A DNA stretch of 64,000 bases from Rhabditoides inermis (GCA_963966185.1 CAWZYM010000342.1:92501-156500); one strand, 5' to 3'. Positions 12,400 to 27,005 are shown, counted from the first letter of the stretch. Program-made: numbers and translations. The notes: generated by a model not told the origin, from the sequence alone.

Positions 12400-15300
12400 A
12401 TGACGTCTAATTCAAATTAGACATATAATTTGAATTAGACGTCTAATTTGGGTTTGGACGGTGCAACTGCAAAAACAAAACGACAAATGTGGTTGTAGAG
12501 AGAATTTAATTTTTTATTTGAATTGTGGTTGTATTTTATTGACTCCCAGGTCCCCTAGAGTCATCCCATTGCCTCCTCTCATGGTCCGCTTCGAACTGTA
12601 TCGAACGCAGTGTCTGTGAGCCAATAGCTACAGTATTCTCGTCCCTCTATTGACTTTTATGAAGCATTTAGAATCGATTAGGACTGTCATATTTCAAACT
12701 GTTCGGCCATATTCTAAAGTAGACGTCTAATTCAAATTAGACATCTAATTTGAATTAGACGTCTAATTTGGGTTTCGACGGTGCAACTGCAAAAACAAAA
12801 CGACAATTGTGATTGTAGAGAGAATTTACTTTTATATTTGATTTGTGGTTGTGTTTTATTGACTCCCAGGTCCCCTAGAGTCATCCCATTGCCTCCTCTC
12901 ATGGTCCGCTTCGAACTGTATTGAACGCAGTGTCTGTGAGCCAATAGCTACAGTATTCTCGTCCCTCTATAGACTTTTATGAAGCATCTAAAATCGATTA
13001 GGACTGTCATATTTGAAACTGTTCGGCCATATTCCAAATTAGACGTCTAATTCAAATTAGACATCTAATTTGAATTAGACGTCTAATTTGGGTTTGGACG
13101 GTGCAACTGCAAAAACAAAACGACAGATGTGATTGTACAGAGAAATTGATTTTTTATTTGAATTGTGGTTGTGTTTTATTGACTCCCAGGTCCCCTAGAG
13201 TCATCCCATTGCCTTCTCTCATGATTCGCTTCGAACTGTATTGAACGCAGTGTCTGTGAGCCAATAGCTACAGTATTCTCGTCCCTCTATTGACTTTTAT
13301 GAAGCATCTAGAATCGATTAGGACTGTCATATTTGAAACTGTTCGGCCATATTCCAAATTAGACATCTTATTTGAATTAGACGTCTAATTGCGGTTTGGA
13401 GGGTGCAACTGCAAAAACAAAACGACAGATGTGATTGTAGAGAGAATATAATTTTATATTTGATTTGTGGTTGTGTTTTATTGACTCCCAGGTCCCCTAG
13501 AGTCATCCCATTGCCTCCTCTCATGGTCCGCTTCGAATTGTATTGAACGCAGTGTCTGTGAGCCAATAGCTACAGTATTCTCGTCCCTCTATTGACTTTT
13601 ATGAAGCATCTAGAATCGATTAGGACTGTCATATTTCAAACTGTTCGGCCATATTCCAAATTAGACGTCTAATTCAAATTAGACATCTAATTTGAATTAG
13701 ACGTCTAATTTGGGTTTGGACGGTGCAACTGCAAAAACAAAACGACAGATGTGATTGTAGAGAGAATTTAATTTTATATTTGATTTGTGGTTGTGTTTTA
13801 TTGACTCCCAGGTCCCCTAGAGTCATCCCATTGCCTCCTCTCATGGTCCGCTTCGAACTGTATTGAACGCAGTGTCTGTGAGCCAATAGCTACAGTATTC
13901 TCGTCCCTCTATAGACTTTTATGAAGCATCTAAAATCGATTAGGACTGTCATATTTGAAACTGTTCGGCCATATTCCAAATTAGACGTCTAATTCAAATT
14001 AGACATCTAATTTGAATTAGACGTCTAATTTGGGTTTGGACGGTGCAACTGCAAAAACAAAACGACAGATGTGATTGTACAGAGAAATTGATTTTTTATT
14101 TGAATTGTGGTTGTGTTTTATTGACTCCCAGGTCCCCTAGAGTCATCCCATTGCCTTCTCTCATGATTCGCTTCGAACTGTATTGAACGCAGTGTCTGTG
14201 AGCCAATAGCTACAGTATTCTCGTCCCTCTATTGACTTTTATGAAGCATCTAGAATCGATTAGGACTGTCATATTTGAAACTGTTCGGCCATATTCCAAA
14301 TTAGACATCTTATTTGAATTAGACGTCTAATTGCGGTTTGGAGGGTGCAACTGCAAAAACAAAACGACAGATGTGATTGTAGAGAGAATATAATTTTATA
14401 TTTGATTTGTGGTTGTGTTTTATTGACTCCCAGGTCCCCTAGAGTCATCCCATTGCCTCCTCTCATGGTCCGCTTCGAATTGTATTGAACGCAGTGTCTG
14501 TGAGCCAATAGCTACAGTATTCTCGTCCCTCTATTGACTTTTATGAAGCATCTAGAATCGATTAGGACTGTCATATTTCAAACTGTTCGGCCATATTCCA
14601 AATTAGACGTCTAATTCAAATTAGACATCTAATTTGAATTAGACGTCTAATTTGGGTTTGGACGGTGCAACTGCAAAAACAAAACGACAGATGTGATTGT
14701 AGAGAGAATTTAATTTTATATTTGATTTGTGGTTGTGTTTTATTGACTCCCAGGTCCCCTAGAGTCATCCCATTGCCTCCTCTCATGGTCCGCTTCGAAC
14801 TGTATTGAACGCAGTGTCTGTGAGCCAATAGCTACAGTACTCTCGTCCCTCTATTGACTTTTATGAAGCATCTAGAATCGATTAGGACTGTCATATTTCA
14901 AACTGTTCGGCCATATTCGAAATTAGTCGTCTAATTCAAATTTGACATCTAATTTGAATTAGACGTCTAATTTGAATTAGACGTCTAATTTGGGTTTGGA
15001 GGGTGAAACTGCAAAAACAAAAAGACAGATGTGATTGTAGACAGGATTTAATTTTATATTTGCTTTGTGGTTGTATTTTATAGACTCCCAGGTCCCCTAG
15101 AGTCATCCCATTGCCTCCTCTCATGGTCCGCTTTGAACTGTATTGAACGCAGTGTCTGTGAGCCAATAGCTACAGTATTCTCGTCCCTCTATTGACTTTT
15201 ATGAAGCATCTAGAATCGATTAGGACTGTCATATTTCAAACTGTTCGGCCATATTCCAAATTAGACGTCTAATTCAAATTAGACATCAAATTAGACATCT
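12400..15300. repeat. ~320-bp satellite, array 1 (about 9 monomers)
   Basis: Tandem monomers of 314-338 bp. Each carries a conserved block with GTCCCCTAGAGTCATCCCATT, the block CATTGAACGCAGTGTCTG-like, and a junction rich in the 16-bp perfect palindrome AATTAGACGTCTAATT and its variant with ACATCT. Minus-strand 70-79 codon shadow frames (starting MAHRHCVQY) appear once per monomer because the block is conserved; they are not genes. Confidence 0.95.
13020..14903. repeat. Higher-order repeat: 942-bp trimer duplicated head to tail
   Basis: 13,020-13,961 and 13,962-14,903 are identical as far as I can read, including private variants such as GTACAGAGAAATTG and CTCTCATGATTCGC in the first monomer of each block. 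Each block holds three diverged monomers. This is a recent block duplication inside an older array. Confidence 0.85.
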
Positions 15301-16267
15301 GTGACTTTCAATGTACAGTAAACCAGTACTATCTACAGTAACCCGATATCTTGATATTCAATACTTTTTTGTTATTATTGCATATTCAGAAGATTTTAGA
15401 AGTTACTTTGAAGTGGATTCGAGACAAAAAAAATTCGATCCTAAGGGTCCCTCCCCCCTTTGGATTAAATTTTTCGAAATTTCAATGGCCGATAACGGGT
15501 TAACTAGTAAAGTAAAGTATAGATGTTAATAGTCGGTTAGAAAGCCGGCGAGATGAGCTTTCGAACCCGCTAAACTAGAAATGTGAGAGTCAATTTTGAA
15601 AGAAGTTATGACCGCAAAAGCTTATGCCACCCAGGGGTGGTATAAGCGTATAGCACAGGGTGGTATAAGCTATCAACCATGGTCTATACCAGGTTCATGG
15701 ATTCTGACTTTGTATTTATGCTAATTAGCTATCCGGAGGTTGTATGGGAGTTGTTAGGGTGTGAATGGGGGTACTTTAGGTGGATCTACAGATGTGTTTT
15801 GGAGCTGGATTTTTTGAGTCCGCGCGCGAAGAGATACGCGTATGCGAAGTCGGGCTTAATCCTGGCACGTATTGAGGTATTCTGAAAATGGAGAATTTCG
15901 AAAGGCGCGTTAGCGCCCGGAAAACTAGTAGTTTTAGAGTGTTGTGGAGTGGAAATGAAGGCAGTACACGAACAATTTGGTTGAATGAAGTGGGTCCTGA
16001 GTGGTGATGGATCATGCACCCTCACTTGGAGTATAAAGACTTTTTCCTTCGCGACCTCTCACTATTCTTCGTTTCTCTGTTCAATGTGAATGTAAAATTG
16101 GGGTATTCAGATCACATTGAGATCGATTGCGAAATAGCGACTTCATGTACGTCTTCACTGCGTAAATTTCACTAATTTATCTTTGTTCCTCTCTCGAAAA
16201 ACCTTCATATTAGTACATTTTTCGCCCGAACTAAACACGAACCTATACTATACATCAAAATTTTTAG
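15301..16267. other. Spacer between satellite array 1 and duplication copy 2, no gene supported
   Basis: Single-copy in this window. A short direct repeat GGTGGTATAAGC occurs near 15,636 and 15,660. Open stretches up to 79 codons show no family motif or splice context. Confidence 0.4.
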
Positions 16268-16790
16268 TGCAGTCACATAACGAGTTTTTCTGAGTGTCCA
16301 TTCTCCCGGTTTCCCACCAATGCTTCCGCTTCTACTTCTTATTATGGTAAGTAATGAGAATAGCAATCTTCAACCCTCTGGCTAATGTGTCGCTGTTCAG
16401 AGTCAGTCCGTCTCTCCATTCACTGACACTCACTATGTGTACATCACACATCATGTACATGTGAGTTTATAAGGAAGTTTATAAGTTTATAAGGAATGGT
16501 TAGTTCCACCATCACTCCCCGCCTATGTACACCGTTGAGACGCGCCGCGAATTCCCAATTTGAAACTGATCGCGTGCTCTCGCATGTCTATCGATTTCAA
16601 TCCGCCTCGCACTCTCTTCACTTCTGCGCTCTCTAAGCGGTCAGACTTTATCGCTCGTTTTCGGTGAATGTAGAGCGATAGCGAAAACTCGCCAGAGTGT
16701 TGGAAGTCAATAAACAGTACTGCGCACAATAAGTTATGAAGTGGTTTTTTTGCTTATGGGCGCGATGATTTGGTTTTCGAATTTCTTTAT

Positions 16791-17327
16791 ATTGTTTGCG
16801 AAACTTTCATTTCAACACAATAGCTGAAAAAACACATTCATAAGTTATAGTATAACTGAAATTGGTATAAGTAATAATGCCTATAATATAAAAAATAAAA
16901 GAAAAATATAATAGGAAAAAGTGAAAGAAAAAAACGCGTTGAAATCGGTGAAAATTCGAAAACGACCAACTCGCTGCGTAATCAAATTGCAGCGATAAAA
17001 GTAGAGGTTCGCTGAAAATTTTAAGCAAAAAAGTCTAAAGGTCAGATCGCTGACTTCGGCGATTTGGGTTACGGTAGCGAATAGCTGGCGAAATCGCTAA
17101 TCGATAGAGCATCTTAATGCATTACGGAATCTCCACGGTTTTGTTAGCGAAAAAGTCTGATTGGCCCTGGCAGCACCTGATTGGCCTTTCCACTGTCTGC
17201 ATATCAGGTGGAACTCCTCTTTTCCTCGAATATAGGTATTATTACTTATATCAATTTCAGTTATACCATAATTTATAAATGTGTTTTTTTTCAGTTATTG
17301 TGTTGAATTGAAAGTTTCGTAAACAAT
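16791..17327. mobile_element. Non-autonomous DNA element with long terminal inverted repeats, copy 2
   Basis: Duplicate of the element at 7,846-8,381, with the same arm sequences and the same interior. It was carried along in the segmental duplication rather than inserted separately. Confidence 0.65.
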
Positions 17328-17599
17328 GTGAAAAGTATTAGAAAACAAAAACATAACAATTTCCGATTTCCCGTGGAACTAATCTTTTCCTCGATTTCCA
17401 CCATTTTGTCATTTTTTGCGAGGTACGCCGCATCTCGAGAAATTCACGACGAATACGACTCTGGAGGAATGCGCGCTCCGTTTCACAGGTCGTCGCACCG
17501 AATCGTTCCTCTACTTTCCTTTTGTTATAGAACGGGAGCATTGCAACACGTTCGCTCATCATGTCATTTTTGATAACCGGTGCACTCTGTCAGTTGTTT

Positions 17600-17652
<53 letters not shown>

Positions 17653-18370
17653 GATTCAGATACTACGTGCCCTACTTGGATTACAATGGACGACCCGATC
17701 CGTTCCTGCATGAACACCGCATCTACGCTCAAATCTCCGATACGCAGTGAGGGGATTCGGCGTTCAATCGCGTCTCACAAAGTAGCAAATAGTTATCGAT
17801 CAAGTATCGCCTTCCCGCCACTGACCTCGTCAGTCTGCCTGTCTTTCGACGGCGTTAGCCTACGTGTCAAGCATCTTAGGCATTACTTACTGCATGCTCC
17901 ATATAATCATGATTGTGTTGTCATATTCAGATATAACGAATCCGGACAGTCGAATGATTGAGAGTAGCGAATCGAAACACCGCACTGCTGCTAACAATGC
18001 CTTAAAACACTAGTTTTTCCTTATCGCCATCTGGTTGACGCAGCTGGAAACCGGCGCCAAGCCATATATGGAAGGTGCACCAAACTTCCTTTTTTAATTC
18101 GACGCAAGCACTATTCGCCCGCAGGCACAGTCGAGCTATTCATGGGCTACTGGTGCGAGGCTTTTCGTGGTGCGAGGCTTTTCGAATTGAAGAACTGGCT
18201 GGGATTTTGACACGTGTTGGTAATAGGACGGGGAACATCTTTGTTTACTACAACACGCATCTTTCAGAGGCACTTGTCCCGTGGCTTGCTGTGCGACTCC
18301 GCGTCAAGAAGGCGACATGCTAAGAGAGGCAGGATGGATAGTCAATGTCACCGTACCATACGAGGACTGA

Positions 18371-18411
<41 letters not shown>

Positions 18412-19539
18412 CCCTTCCCCCTTCTCACGCTCCCTCTCTATCTGCCCCCTCTTCCTTTCTTTATTGAAGGGAGAGTGAATAGTGAATGTCATACAAGGAC
18501 TGGCTACATCATCTGCACACATAGCTGCACTAACCACTTTAAAAATTGCATTGTATATCAAACAGGAATGTGTAATAAATAAATATCGGGGTGAGGTAGT
18601 GAGTAGCAGAGTGACGAGAAACAAGAAGCTCAAGCCCGACTAATTACAGATTCATGAGCTCTATCACGAACCGATATTGAACTCACTCTCACGAGCGTGC
18701 CAATCGGAGTTTCCACTTTTTCTGCGTCTCTGCCTCGGGACCGCGCTAACCGTTTGCACTTTCTCCAAATGACCTGAAATGGGCGGTGCGCAAGAATTAC
18801 GGTAGCTGGACCCGTCGGTCGGAGTCATGACAGTCTGTAATTTTTGATATCGCGCCGGTTTCGAACACACGAAAGTGAGCGCTATAGACCCTCAGCTACA
18901 GTGTAGCCATCTATTGACGACTATACATTTGAATTCGCGCGCGCGAAAAGACTGTGGGGAGAGGAGAGACGCAGGCGGTAAGCGCGCGCCTCTCTATCAC
19001 ATTCCCATTGTCTCTCGCTATTCGAACGAATAAAACAGTGACAGAGGGCAGAGGGCGGCTGCATCAAAGCACTGATGACGTCATCATTAGTTAAATTATG
19101 AATATATTCGTTGATAATGATAGCGCTACGCTTTGTGTGATTGTAATCGATCAGTATTTGATGAAATACGTCTCTTATGACATCACTTTTCATTATTCAT
19201 TTTGGGCAATGGTGGCTGGATCAGAGAAATATGGCGTCATCATATCACTCTTTAACGATTTTCACTACTTTACAGGGTACATGTACATGAACCTATAAAT
19301 AAAATACCGTTGGAATCAGCGCGAAAGGGCGAATCGTTGTTTTTTTATTGTTGGTATCGCGTTTATCTCACTACTCATAGAGAGTAACAAGGATTTAGCC
19401 GTATCAATTGTTCTCAGCCGAAATTGCGAGCCTTGGATTATAAATTATAACGAATGTGAGAACTAAATTAGTTCAACTGACGTGCTATTTAAGCATGCTA
19501 GTCGATAAACGCAACTGTTAGTAAGATAAGACACCGTCT

Positions 19540-20470
19540 CCGATGGTCACAATTCACAGATTCTTGACAGCTGTTTGGTCTCCTTCAGGACATCCTTCTC
19601 CGGTAGGGCATTCCAAAGCCTTCTCAACTCGTTCACCGGGTAGTCGTGTAATCTCGCACTTGTCACCACAGGCTCCATCACTCTCAGTGAGTGGCCACCG
19701 CGTGCTGTCCTTCACACTCCGCTGTCCGATACCAGGACCAGCATTCCATCTGGAGGGGCTCTCACTCCGTGCACATAATTCCACATGAGCACCCTCCTTC
19801 TCTCGCTCACGGTCTCCTTTACCGTATTCCACTTGGCCTTCTCTAGCACTCGGCCATCCGATGACGTGAAATCATTGTTCGGGAGAATAGGGGTGGGATG
19901 GTCCACTATGACCAAATAGCAACCAAACCCAACTCTACGCGATGTCTAGACAACCAAAAGAGAACACGATTCGATGGAGAAATGATCGGAGCCTCCGCGA
20001 ACCATATAAAGCCTTATTACCAAGAAAGAATAGAAACACATTATAGGAAGAAGAGAGTTTACTGACAATAAGGAAAGGACCGCACGCCGGCGGGAGCACA
20101 CAAAACAATGTCGGACACACGTCCACGACAGCAATACAAGGGAGCATTAGTCCAAATCATAACACACACTAGTCGCAACTAGGAAAATAAGGGACTACTG
20201 CATTCCGCCAGTATCCTGAACCCTACGCGGGCAAAACCATGGAACGGGACCGACCTTACTCGAGCATCGCTATCACCGAACAATGAGACAATACGAAATG
20301 GAGGGGCGGGGCTAGAATTCGGAGCGTGTGGCGTCTCCGCGCAGGTGTGTGGCGAGTGTGTGGGAGACGAGGGTGGCCGAGTGGGCGAGGGAAGTGCCGG
20401 CTCCAGACAGGCGCAGACGGGGCAGACGAATTCACGGCGCCGCTTCTTCTTCACATCCTTCGTGCGAACA
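19540..20470 (-). mobile_element. Non-LTR retrotransposon remnant, copy 2
   Basis: Duplicate of 11,350-12,270, with the same broken zinc-finger segment and the same WN-x-LP tail. A small insertion near 19,805-19,830 changes the frame in the middle, so the reading frame that is continuous in copy 1 is interrupted here. Confidence 0.5.
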
Positions 20471-20589
20471 GCGACAGAGAGTACAGTATTCGTTCAGCGG
20501 GTAGTACGGTAGTACGGTATCATGTTGTTGTCACCGAGTGGTTGTCACATGCTCATAGTCAAAGTTATACGGTATCGGTCGTGGAATCC

Positions 20590-23500
20590 ACGGCACTCAT
20601 GGTCCGCTTCGAACTGTATTGAACGCAGTGTCTGTGAGCCAATAGCTACAGTATTCTCGTCCCTCTATTGACTTTTATGAAGCATATAGAATCGATTAGG
20701 ACTGTCATATTTCAAACTGTTCGGCCATATTCCAAATTAGACGTCTAATTCAAATTAGACATCTAATTTGAATAAGACGTCTAATTTGGGTTTGGACGGT
20801 GCGACTGTGAAAACAAAACGACAGATGTGATTGTAGAGAGAATTTAGTTATATATTTGATTAGTGGTTGTATTTTATTGACTCCCAGGTCCCCTAGAGTC
20901 ATCCCATTGCCTCCTCTCATGGTCCGCTTCGAACTGTATTGAACGCAGTGTCTGTGAGCCAATAGCTACAGTATTCTCGTCCCTCTATTGACTTTTATGA
21001 AGCATCTAGAATCGATTAGGACTGTCATAATTCAAACTGTTCGGCCATATTCCAAATTAGACGTCTAACTTGGGTTTGGACGGTGCAACTGCAAAAACAA
21101 AACGACAGATGTGATTGTAGAGAGAATTTAATTTATATTTGATTTGTGGTTGTGTTTTATTGACTCCCAGGTCCACCTAGAGTCATCCCATTGCCTCCTC
21201 TCATGGTCCGCTTCGAACTGTATTGAACGCAGTGTCTGTGAGTTAATAGCTACAGTATTTCCGTCCCTTTATTGACTTTCGTGAAGCATCTAGTATCGAT
21301 TAGGACTGTCATATTTCAAACTGTTCGGCCATATTCCAAATTAGACGTCTAATTCAAATTAGACATCTAATTTGAATTAGACGTCTAACTTGGGTTTGGA
21401 CGGTGCAACTGCAAAAACAAAACGACAAATGTGATTGTAGAGAGAATTTAATTATATTTTTGGTTTGTGGTTGTATTTTATTGACTCCCAGGTCGCCTAG
21501 AGTCATCCCATTGCCTCCTCTCATGGTCCGCTTTGAACTGTATTGAACGCAGTGTCTGTGAGCCAATAGCTACAGTATTCTCGTCCCTCTATTGACTTTT
21601 ATGAAGCATCTAGAATCGATTAGGACTGTCATAATTCAAACTGTTCGGCCATATTCCAAATTAGACGTCTAAGTCAAATTAGACATCTAATTTGAATTAG
21701 ACGTCTAATTTGGGTTTGGACGGTGCAACTGCAAAAACAAAACGACAGATGTGATTCTAGAGAGAATTTAATTTTATATTTGATTTGTGGTTGTATTTTA
21801 TTGACTCCCAGGTCCCCTAGAGTCATCCCATTGCCTCCTCTCATGGTCCGCTTCGAACTGTATTGAACGCAGTGTCTGTTAGCCAATAGCTACAGTATTC
21901 TCGTCCCTTTATTGACTTTTATGAAGCATCTAGAATCGATTAGGACTGTCATAATTTAAACTGTTCGGCCATATTCCAAATTAGACGTCTTATTCAAATT
22001 AGACATCTAATTTGAATTAGACGTCTAATTTGGGTTTGGACGGTGCAACTGCAAAAACAAAACGACAGATGTGATTGTAGAGAGAATTTATTTTTATATT
22101 TGAATTGTGGTTGTTTTTTATTGACTCCCAGGTCTCCTAGAGTCATCCCATTGCCTCCTCTCATGGTCCGCTTCGAACTGTATTGAACGCAGTGTCTGTG
22201 AGCAAATAGCTACAGTATTCTCGTCCCTCTATTGACTTTTATGAAACATCTAGAATCGATTAGGACTGTCATATTTCAAACTGTTCGGCCATATTCGAAA
22301 TTAGACGTCTAATTCAAATTAGACATCTAATTTGAATTAGACGTCTAATTTGGGTTTGGACGGTGCAACTGCAAAAACAAAAAGACAGATGTGATTGTAG
22401 ACAGAATTTAATTTTATATTTGATTTGTGGTTGTATTTTATTGACTCCCAGGTCCCCTAGAGTCATCCCATTGCCTCCTCTCATGGTCCGCTTCGAACTG
22501 TATTGAACGCAGTGTCTGTGAGCCAATAGCTACAGTACTCTCGTCCCTCTATTGACTTTCATGAAGCATCTAGAATCGATTAGGACTGTCATATTTCAAA
22601 CTGTTCGGCCATATTCGAAATTAGACGTCTAATTCAAATTAGACATCTAATTTGAATTAGACGTCTAATTTGAATTAGACGTCTAATTTGGGTTTGGAGG
22701 GTGAAACTGCAAAAACAAAAAGACAGATGTGATTGTAGACAGGATTTAATTTTATATTTGAATTGTGGTTGTATTTTATTGACTCCCAGGTCCCCTAGAG
22801 TCATCCCATTGCCTCCTCTCATGGTCCGCTTTGAACTGTATTGAACGCAGTGTCTGTGAGCCAATAGCTACAGTATTCTCGTCCCTCTATTGACTTTTAT
22901 GAAGCATCTAGAATCGATTAGGACTGTCATATTTCAAACTGTTCGGCCATATTCGAAATTAGACGTCTAATTCAAATTAGACATCTAATTTGAATTAGAC
23001 GTCTAATTTGAATTAGACGTCTAATTTGAATTAGACGTCTAATTTGGGTTTGGAGGGTGAAACTGCAAAAACAAAAAGACAGATGTGATTGTAGACAGAA
23101 TTTAATTTTATATTTGAATTGTGGTTGTATTTTATTGACTCCCAGGTCCCCTAGAGTCATCCCATTGCCTCCTCTCATGGTCCGCTTTGAACTGTATTGA
23201 ACGCAGTGTCTGTGAGCCAATAGCTACAGTATTCTCGTCCCTCTATTGACTTTTGTGAAGCATCTAGAATCGATTAGGACTGTCATATTTCAAACTGTTC
23301 GGCCATATTCGAAATTAGACGTCTAATTCAAATTAGACATCTAATTTGAATTAGACGTCTAATTTGAACTAGACGTCTAATTTGGGTTTGGAGGGTGAAA
23401 CTGCAAAAACAAAAAGACAGATGTGATTGTAGACAGAATTTAATTTTATATTTGAATTGTGGTTGTATTTTGTTGACTCCCAGGTCTCCTAGAGTCATCC

Positions 23501-26500
23501 CATTGCCTCCTCTCATGGTCCGCTTTGAACTGTATTGAACGCAGTGTCTGTGAGCCAATAGCTACAGTATTCTCGTCCCTCTATTGACTTTTATGAAGCA
23601 TCTAGAATCGATTAGGACTGTCATATTTCAAACTGTTCGGCCATATTCGAAATTAGACGTCTAATTCAAATTAGACATCTGATTTGAATTAGACGTCTAA
23701 TTTGAACTAGACGTCTAATTTGGGTTTGGAGGGTGAAATTGCAAAAACAAAAAGACAGATGTGATTGTAGACAGAATTTAATTTTATATTTGAATTGTGG
23801 TTGTATTTTGTTGACTCCCAGGTCCCCTAGAGTCATCCCATTGCATCCTCTCATGGTCCGCTTTGAACTGTATTGAACGCAGTGTCTGTGAGCCAATAGC
23901 TACAGTATTCTCGTCCCTCAATTGACTTTTATGAAGCATCTAAAATCGAATAGGACTGTCATATTTCAAACTGTTCGGCCATATTCGAACTTAGACGTCT
24001 AATTCAAATTAGACATCTAATTTGAATTAGACGTCTAATTTGAACTAGACGTCTAATTTGGGTTTGGAGGGTGAAACTGCAAAAACAAAAAGACAGATGT
24101 GATTGTAGACAGAATTTAATTTTATATTTGAATTGTGGTTGTATTTTGTTGACTCCCAGGTTCCCCTAGAGTCATCCCATTGCCTCCTCTCATGGTCCTT
24201 CCGAACTGTATTGAACGCAGTGTCTGTGAGCCAATAGCTACAGTATTCTCGTCCTTCTATTGATTTTTATGAAACATCTAGAATCGATTAGGACTGTCAT
24301 ATTTCAAACTGTTCGGCCATATTTCAAATTAGACGTCTTATTCAAATTAGACGTCTAATTCAAATTAGACGTCTAATTTGGGGTTGGAGGGTGCAACTCA
24401 AAAACAAAAATACATAGGTAATTGTAGAGAGAATTTGATTTTTTATTTGGTTTGTGGTTGTATTTTATTGACTCCCAGGTACCCTAGAGTCATCCCATTG
24501 CCTCCTCTCATGGTCCGCTTCGAACTGTATTGAACGCAGTGTCTGTGAGCCAATAGCTACAGTATTCTCGTCCCTCTATTGACTTTTATGAAGCATCTAG
24601 AATCGATTAGGACCCTCATATTTCAAACTGTTCGGCCATATTCCAAATTAGACGTCTAATTCAAATTAGACATCTAATTTGAATTAGACGTCTAATTTGG
24701 GTTTGGACGGTGCAACTGCAAAAACAAAACGACAGATGTGATTGTAGAGAGAATTTAATTATATATTTGATTTGTGGTTGTGTTCTATTGACTCCCAGGT
24801 CCCCTAGAGTCATCCCATCGCCTCCTCTCATGGTCCGCTTCGAACTGTATTGAACGCAGTGTCTGTGAGCCAATAGCTACAGTATTCTCGTCCCTCTATT
24901 GACTTTTATGAAGCATCTAGAATCGATTAGGACTGTCATATTTCAAACTGTTCGGCCATATTCGAAATTAGACGTCTAATTCAAATTAGACATCTAATTT
25001 GAATTAGACGTCTAATTTGGGTTGGGACGGTGCAACTGCAAAAACAAAACGACAGATGTGATTGTAGAGAGAATTTAATTATTTATGTGATTTGTGGTTG
25101 TATTTTATTGACTCCCAGGTCGCCTAGAGTCATCCCATTGCATCCTCTCATGGTCCGCTTCGAACTGTTTTGAACGCAGTGTCTGTGAGCCAATAGCTAC
25201 AGTACTCTCGTCCCTCTATTGACTTTTATGAAGCATCTAGAATCGATTAGGACTGTCATATTTCAAACTGTTCAGCCATATTCCAAATTAGACGTCTAAT
25301 TCAAATTAGACATCTAATTTGAATTAGACGTCTAATTTGGGTTTGGACGGTGCAACTGCAAAAACAAAACGACAGATGTGATTGTAGAGAGAATTTAGTT
25401 ATATATTTGATTTGTGGTTGTAATTCATTGACTCCCAGGTCCCCTAGAGTCATCCCATTGCCTCCTCTCATGGTCCGCTTCGAACTGTATTGAACGCAGT
25501 GTCTGTGAGCCAATAGCTACAGTATTCTCGTCCCTCTATTGACTTTTATGAAGCATCTAAAATCGATTAGAACTGTCAGATTTCAAACTGTTCGGCCATA
25601 TTCCAAATTAGACGTCTAATTCAAATTAGACATCTAATTTGAATTAGACGTCTAATTTGGGTTTGGACGGTGCAACTGCAAAAACAAAACGACAGATGTG
25701 ATTGTAGAGAGAATTTAATTATATATTTGATTTGTGGTTGTGTTTTATTGACTCCCAGGTCCCCTAGAGTCATCCCATTGCCTCCTCTCAAGGTCCGCTT
25801 CGAACTGTATTGAACGCAGTGTCTGTGAGCCAATAGCTACAGTATTCTCGTCCCTTTATTGACTTTTATGAAGCATCTAGTATCGATTAGGACTATCATA
25901 TTTCAAACTGTTCGGCCATATTCCAAATTAGACGTCTAATTCAAATTAGACATCTAATTTGAATTAGACGTCTAATTTGGGTTTGGACGGTGCAACTGCA
26001 AAAACAAAACGACAAATGTGATTGTAGAGAGAATTTAGTTATATATTTGATTTGTGGTTGTAATTTATTGACTCCCAGGTCGCCTAGAGTCATCCCATTG
26101 CCTCCTCTCATGGTCCGCTTCGAACTGTATTGAACGCAGTGTCTGTGAGCCAATAGCTACAGTATTCTCGTCCCTCTATTGACTTTTATGAAGCATCTAG
26201 AATCGATTAGGACTGTCATATTTCAAACTGTTCGACCATATTCCAAATTAGACGTCTAATTCAAATTAGACATCTAATTTGAATTAGACGTCTAATTTGG
26301 GTTTGGACGGTGCAACTGCAAAAACAAAACGACAGATGTGATTGTAGAGAGAATTTAGTTATATATTTGATTTGTGGTTGTATTTTATTGACTCCCAGGT
26401 CCCCTAGAGTCATCCCATTGCCTCCTCTCATGGTCCGCTTCGAACTGTATTGAACGCAGTGTCTGTGAGCCAATAGCTACAGTATTCTCGTCCCTCTATT

Positions 26501-27005
26501 GACTTTTATGAAGCATCTAGAATCGATTAGGACTGTCATATTTCAAACTGTTCGGCCATATTCCAAATTAGACGTCTAATTCAAATTAGACATCTAATTT
26601 GAATTAGACGTCTAATTTGGGTTTGGACGGTGCAACTGCAAAAACAAAACGACAGATGTGATTGTTGAGAGAATTTAATCATATATTTGATTTGTGGTTG
26701 TATTTTATTGACTCCCAGGTCGCCTAGAGTCATCCCATTGCCTCCTCTCATGGTCCGCTTCGAACTGTATTGAACGCAGTGTCTGTGAGCCAATAGCTAC
26801 AATATTCTCGTCTCTCTATTGACTTTTATAAAGCATTCAGAATCGATTAGAACTGTCATATTTCAAACTGTTCGGTCATATTCCAAATTAGACGTCTAAT
26901 TCAAATTAGACATCTAATTTAAATTAGACGTCTAATTTGGGTTTGGACGATGCAACTGCAAAAACAAAAAGACAGATGTGATTGTAGAGAGAATTTAAGT
27001 TTATA
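20590..27005. repeat. ~320-bp satellite, array 2 (about 20 monomers)
   Basis: Same monomer as array 1. From about 24,650 to 26,900 the spacing is exactly 320 bp. Between 22,634 and 24,060 the spacing steps to 338, 356 and 338 bp, because the junction gains one or two extra 18-bp units containing the palindrome TTAGACGTCTAATTTGAA. Several monomers also differ by GTCGCC versus GTCCCC in the conserved block. Confidence 0.95.

Larger units (their letters stand above)
16268..20600. repeat. Segmental duplication, copy 2
   Basis: Second copy of 7,332-12,390, lacking the 691-bp transposon and a second part of the 9.2-kb segment. It ends at the same CACGGCACTCAT boundary but enters the 320-bp satellite at the GGTCCGCTTC block, a different phase from copy 1. 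Confidence 0.9.
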
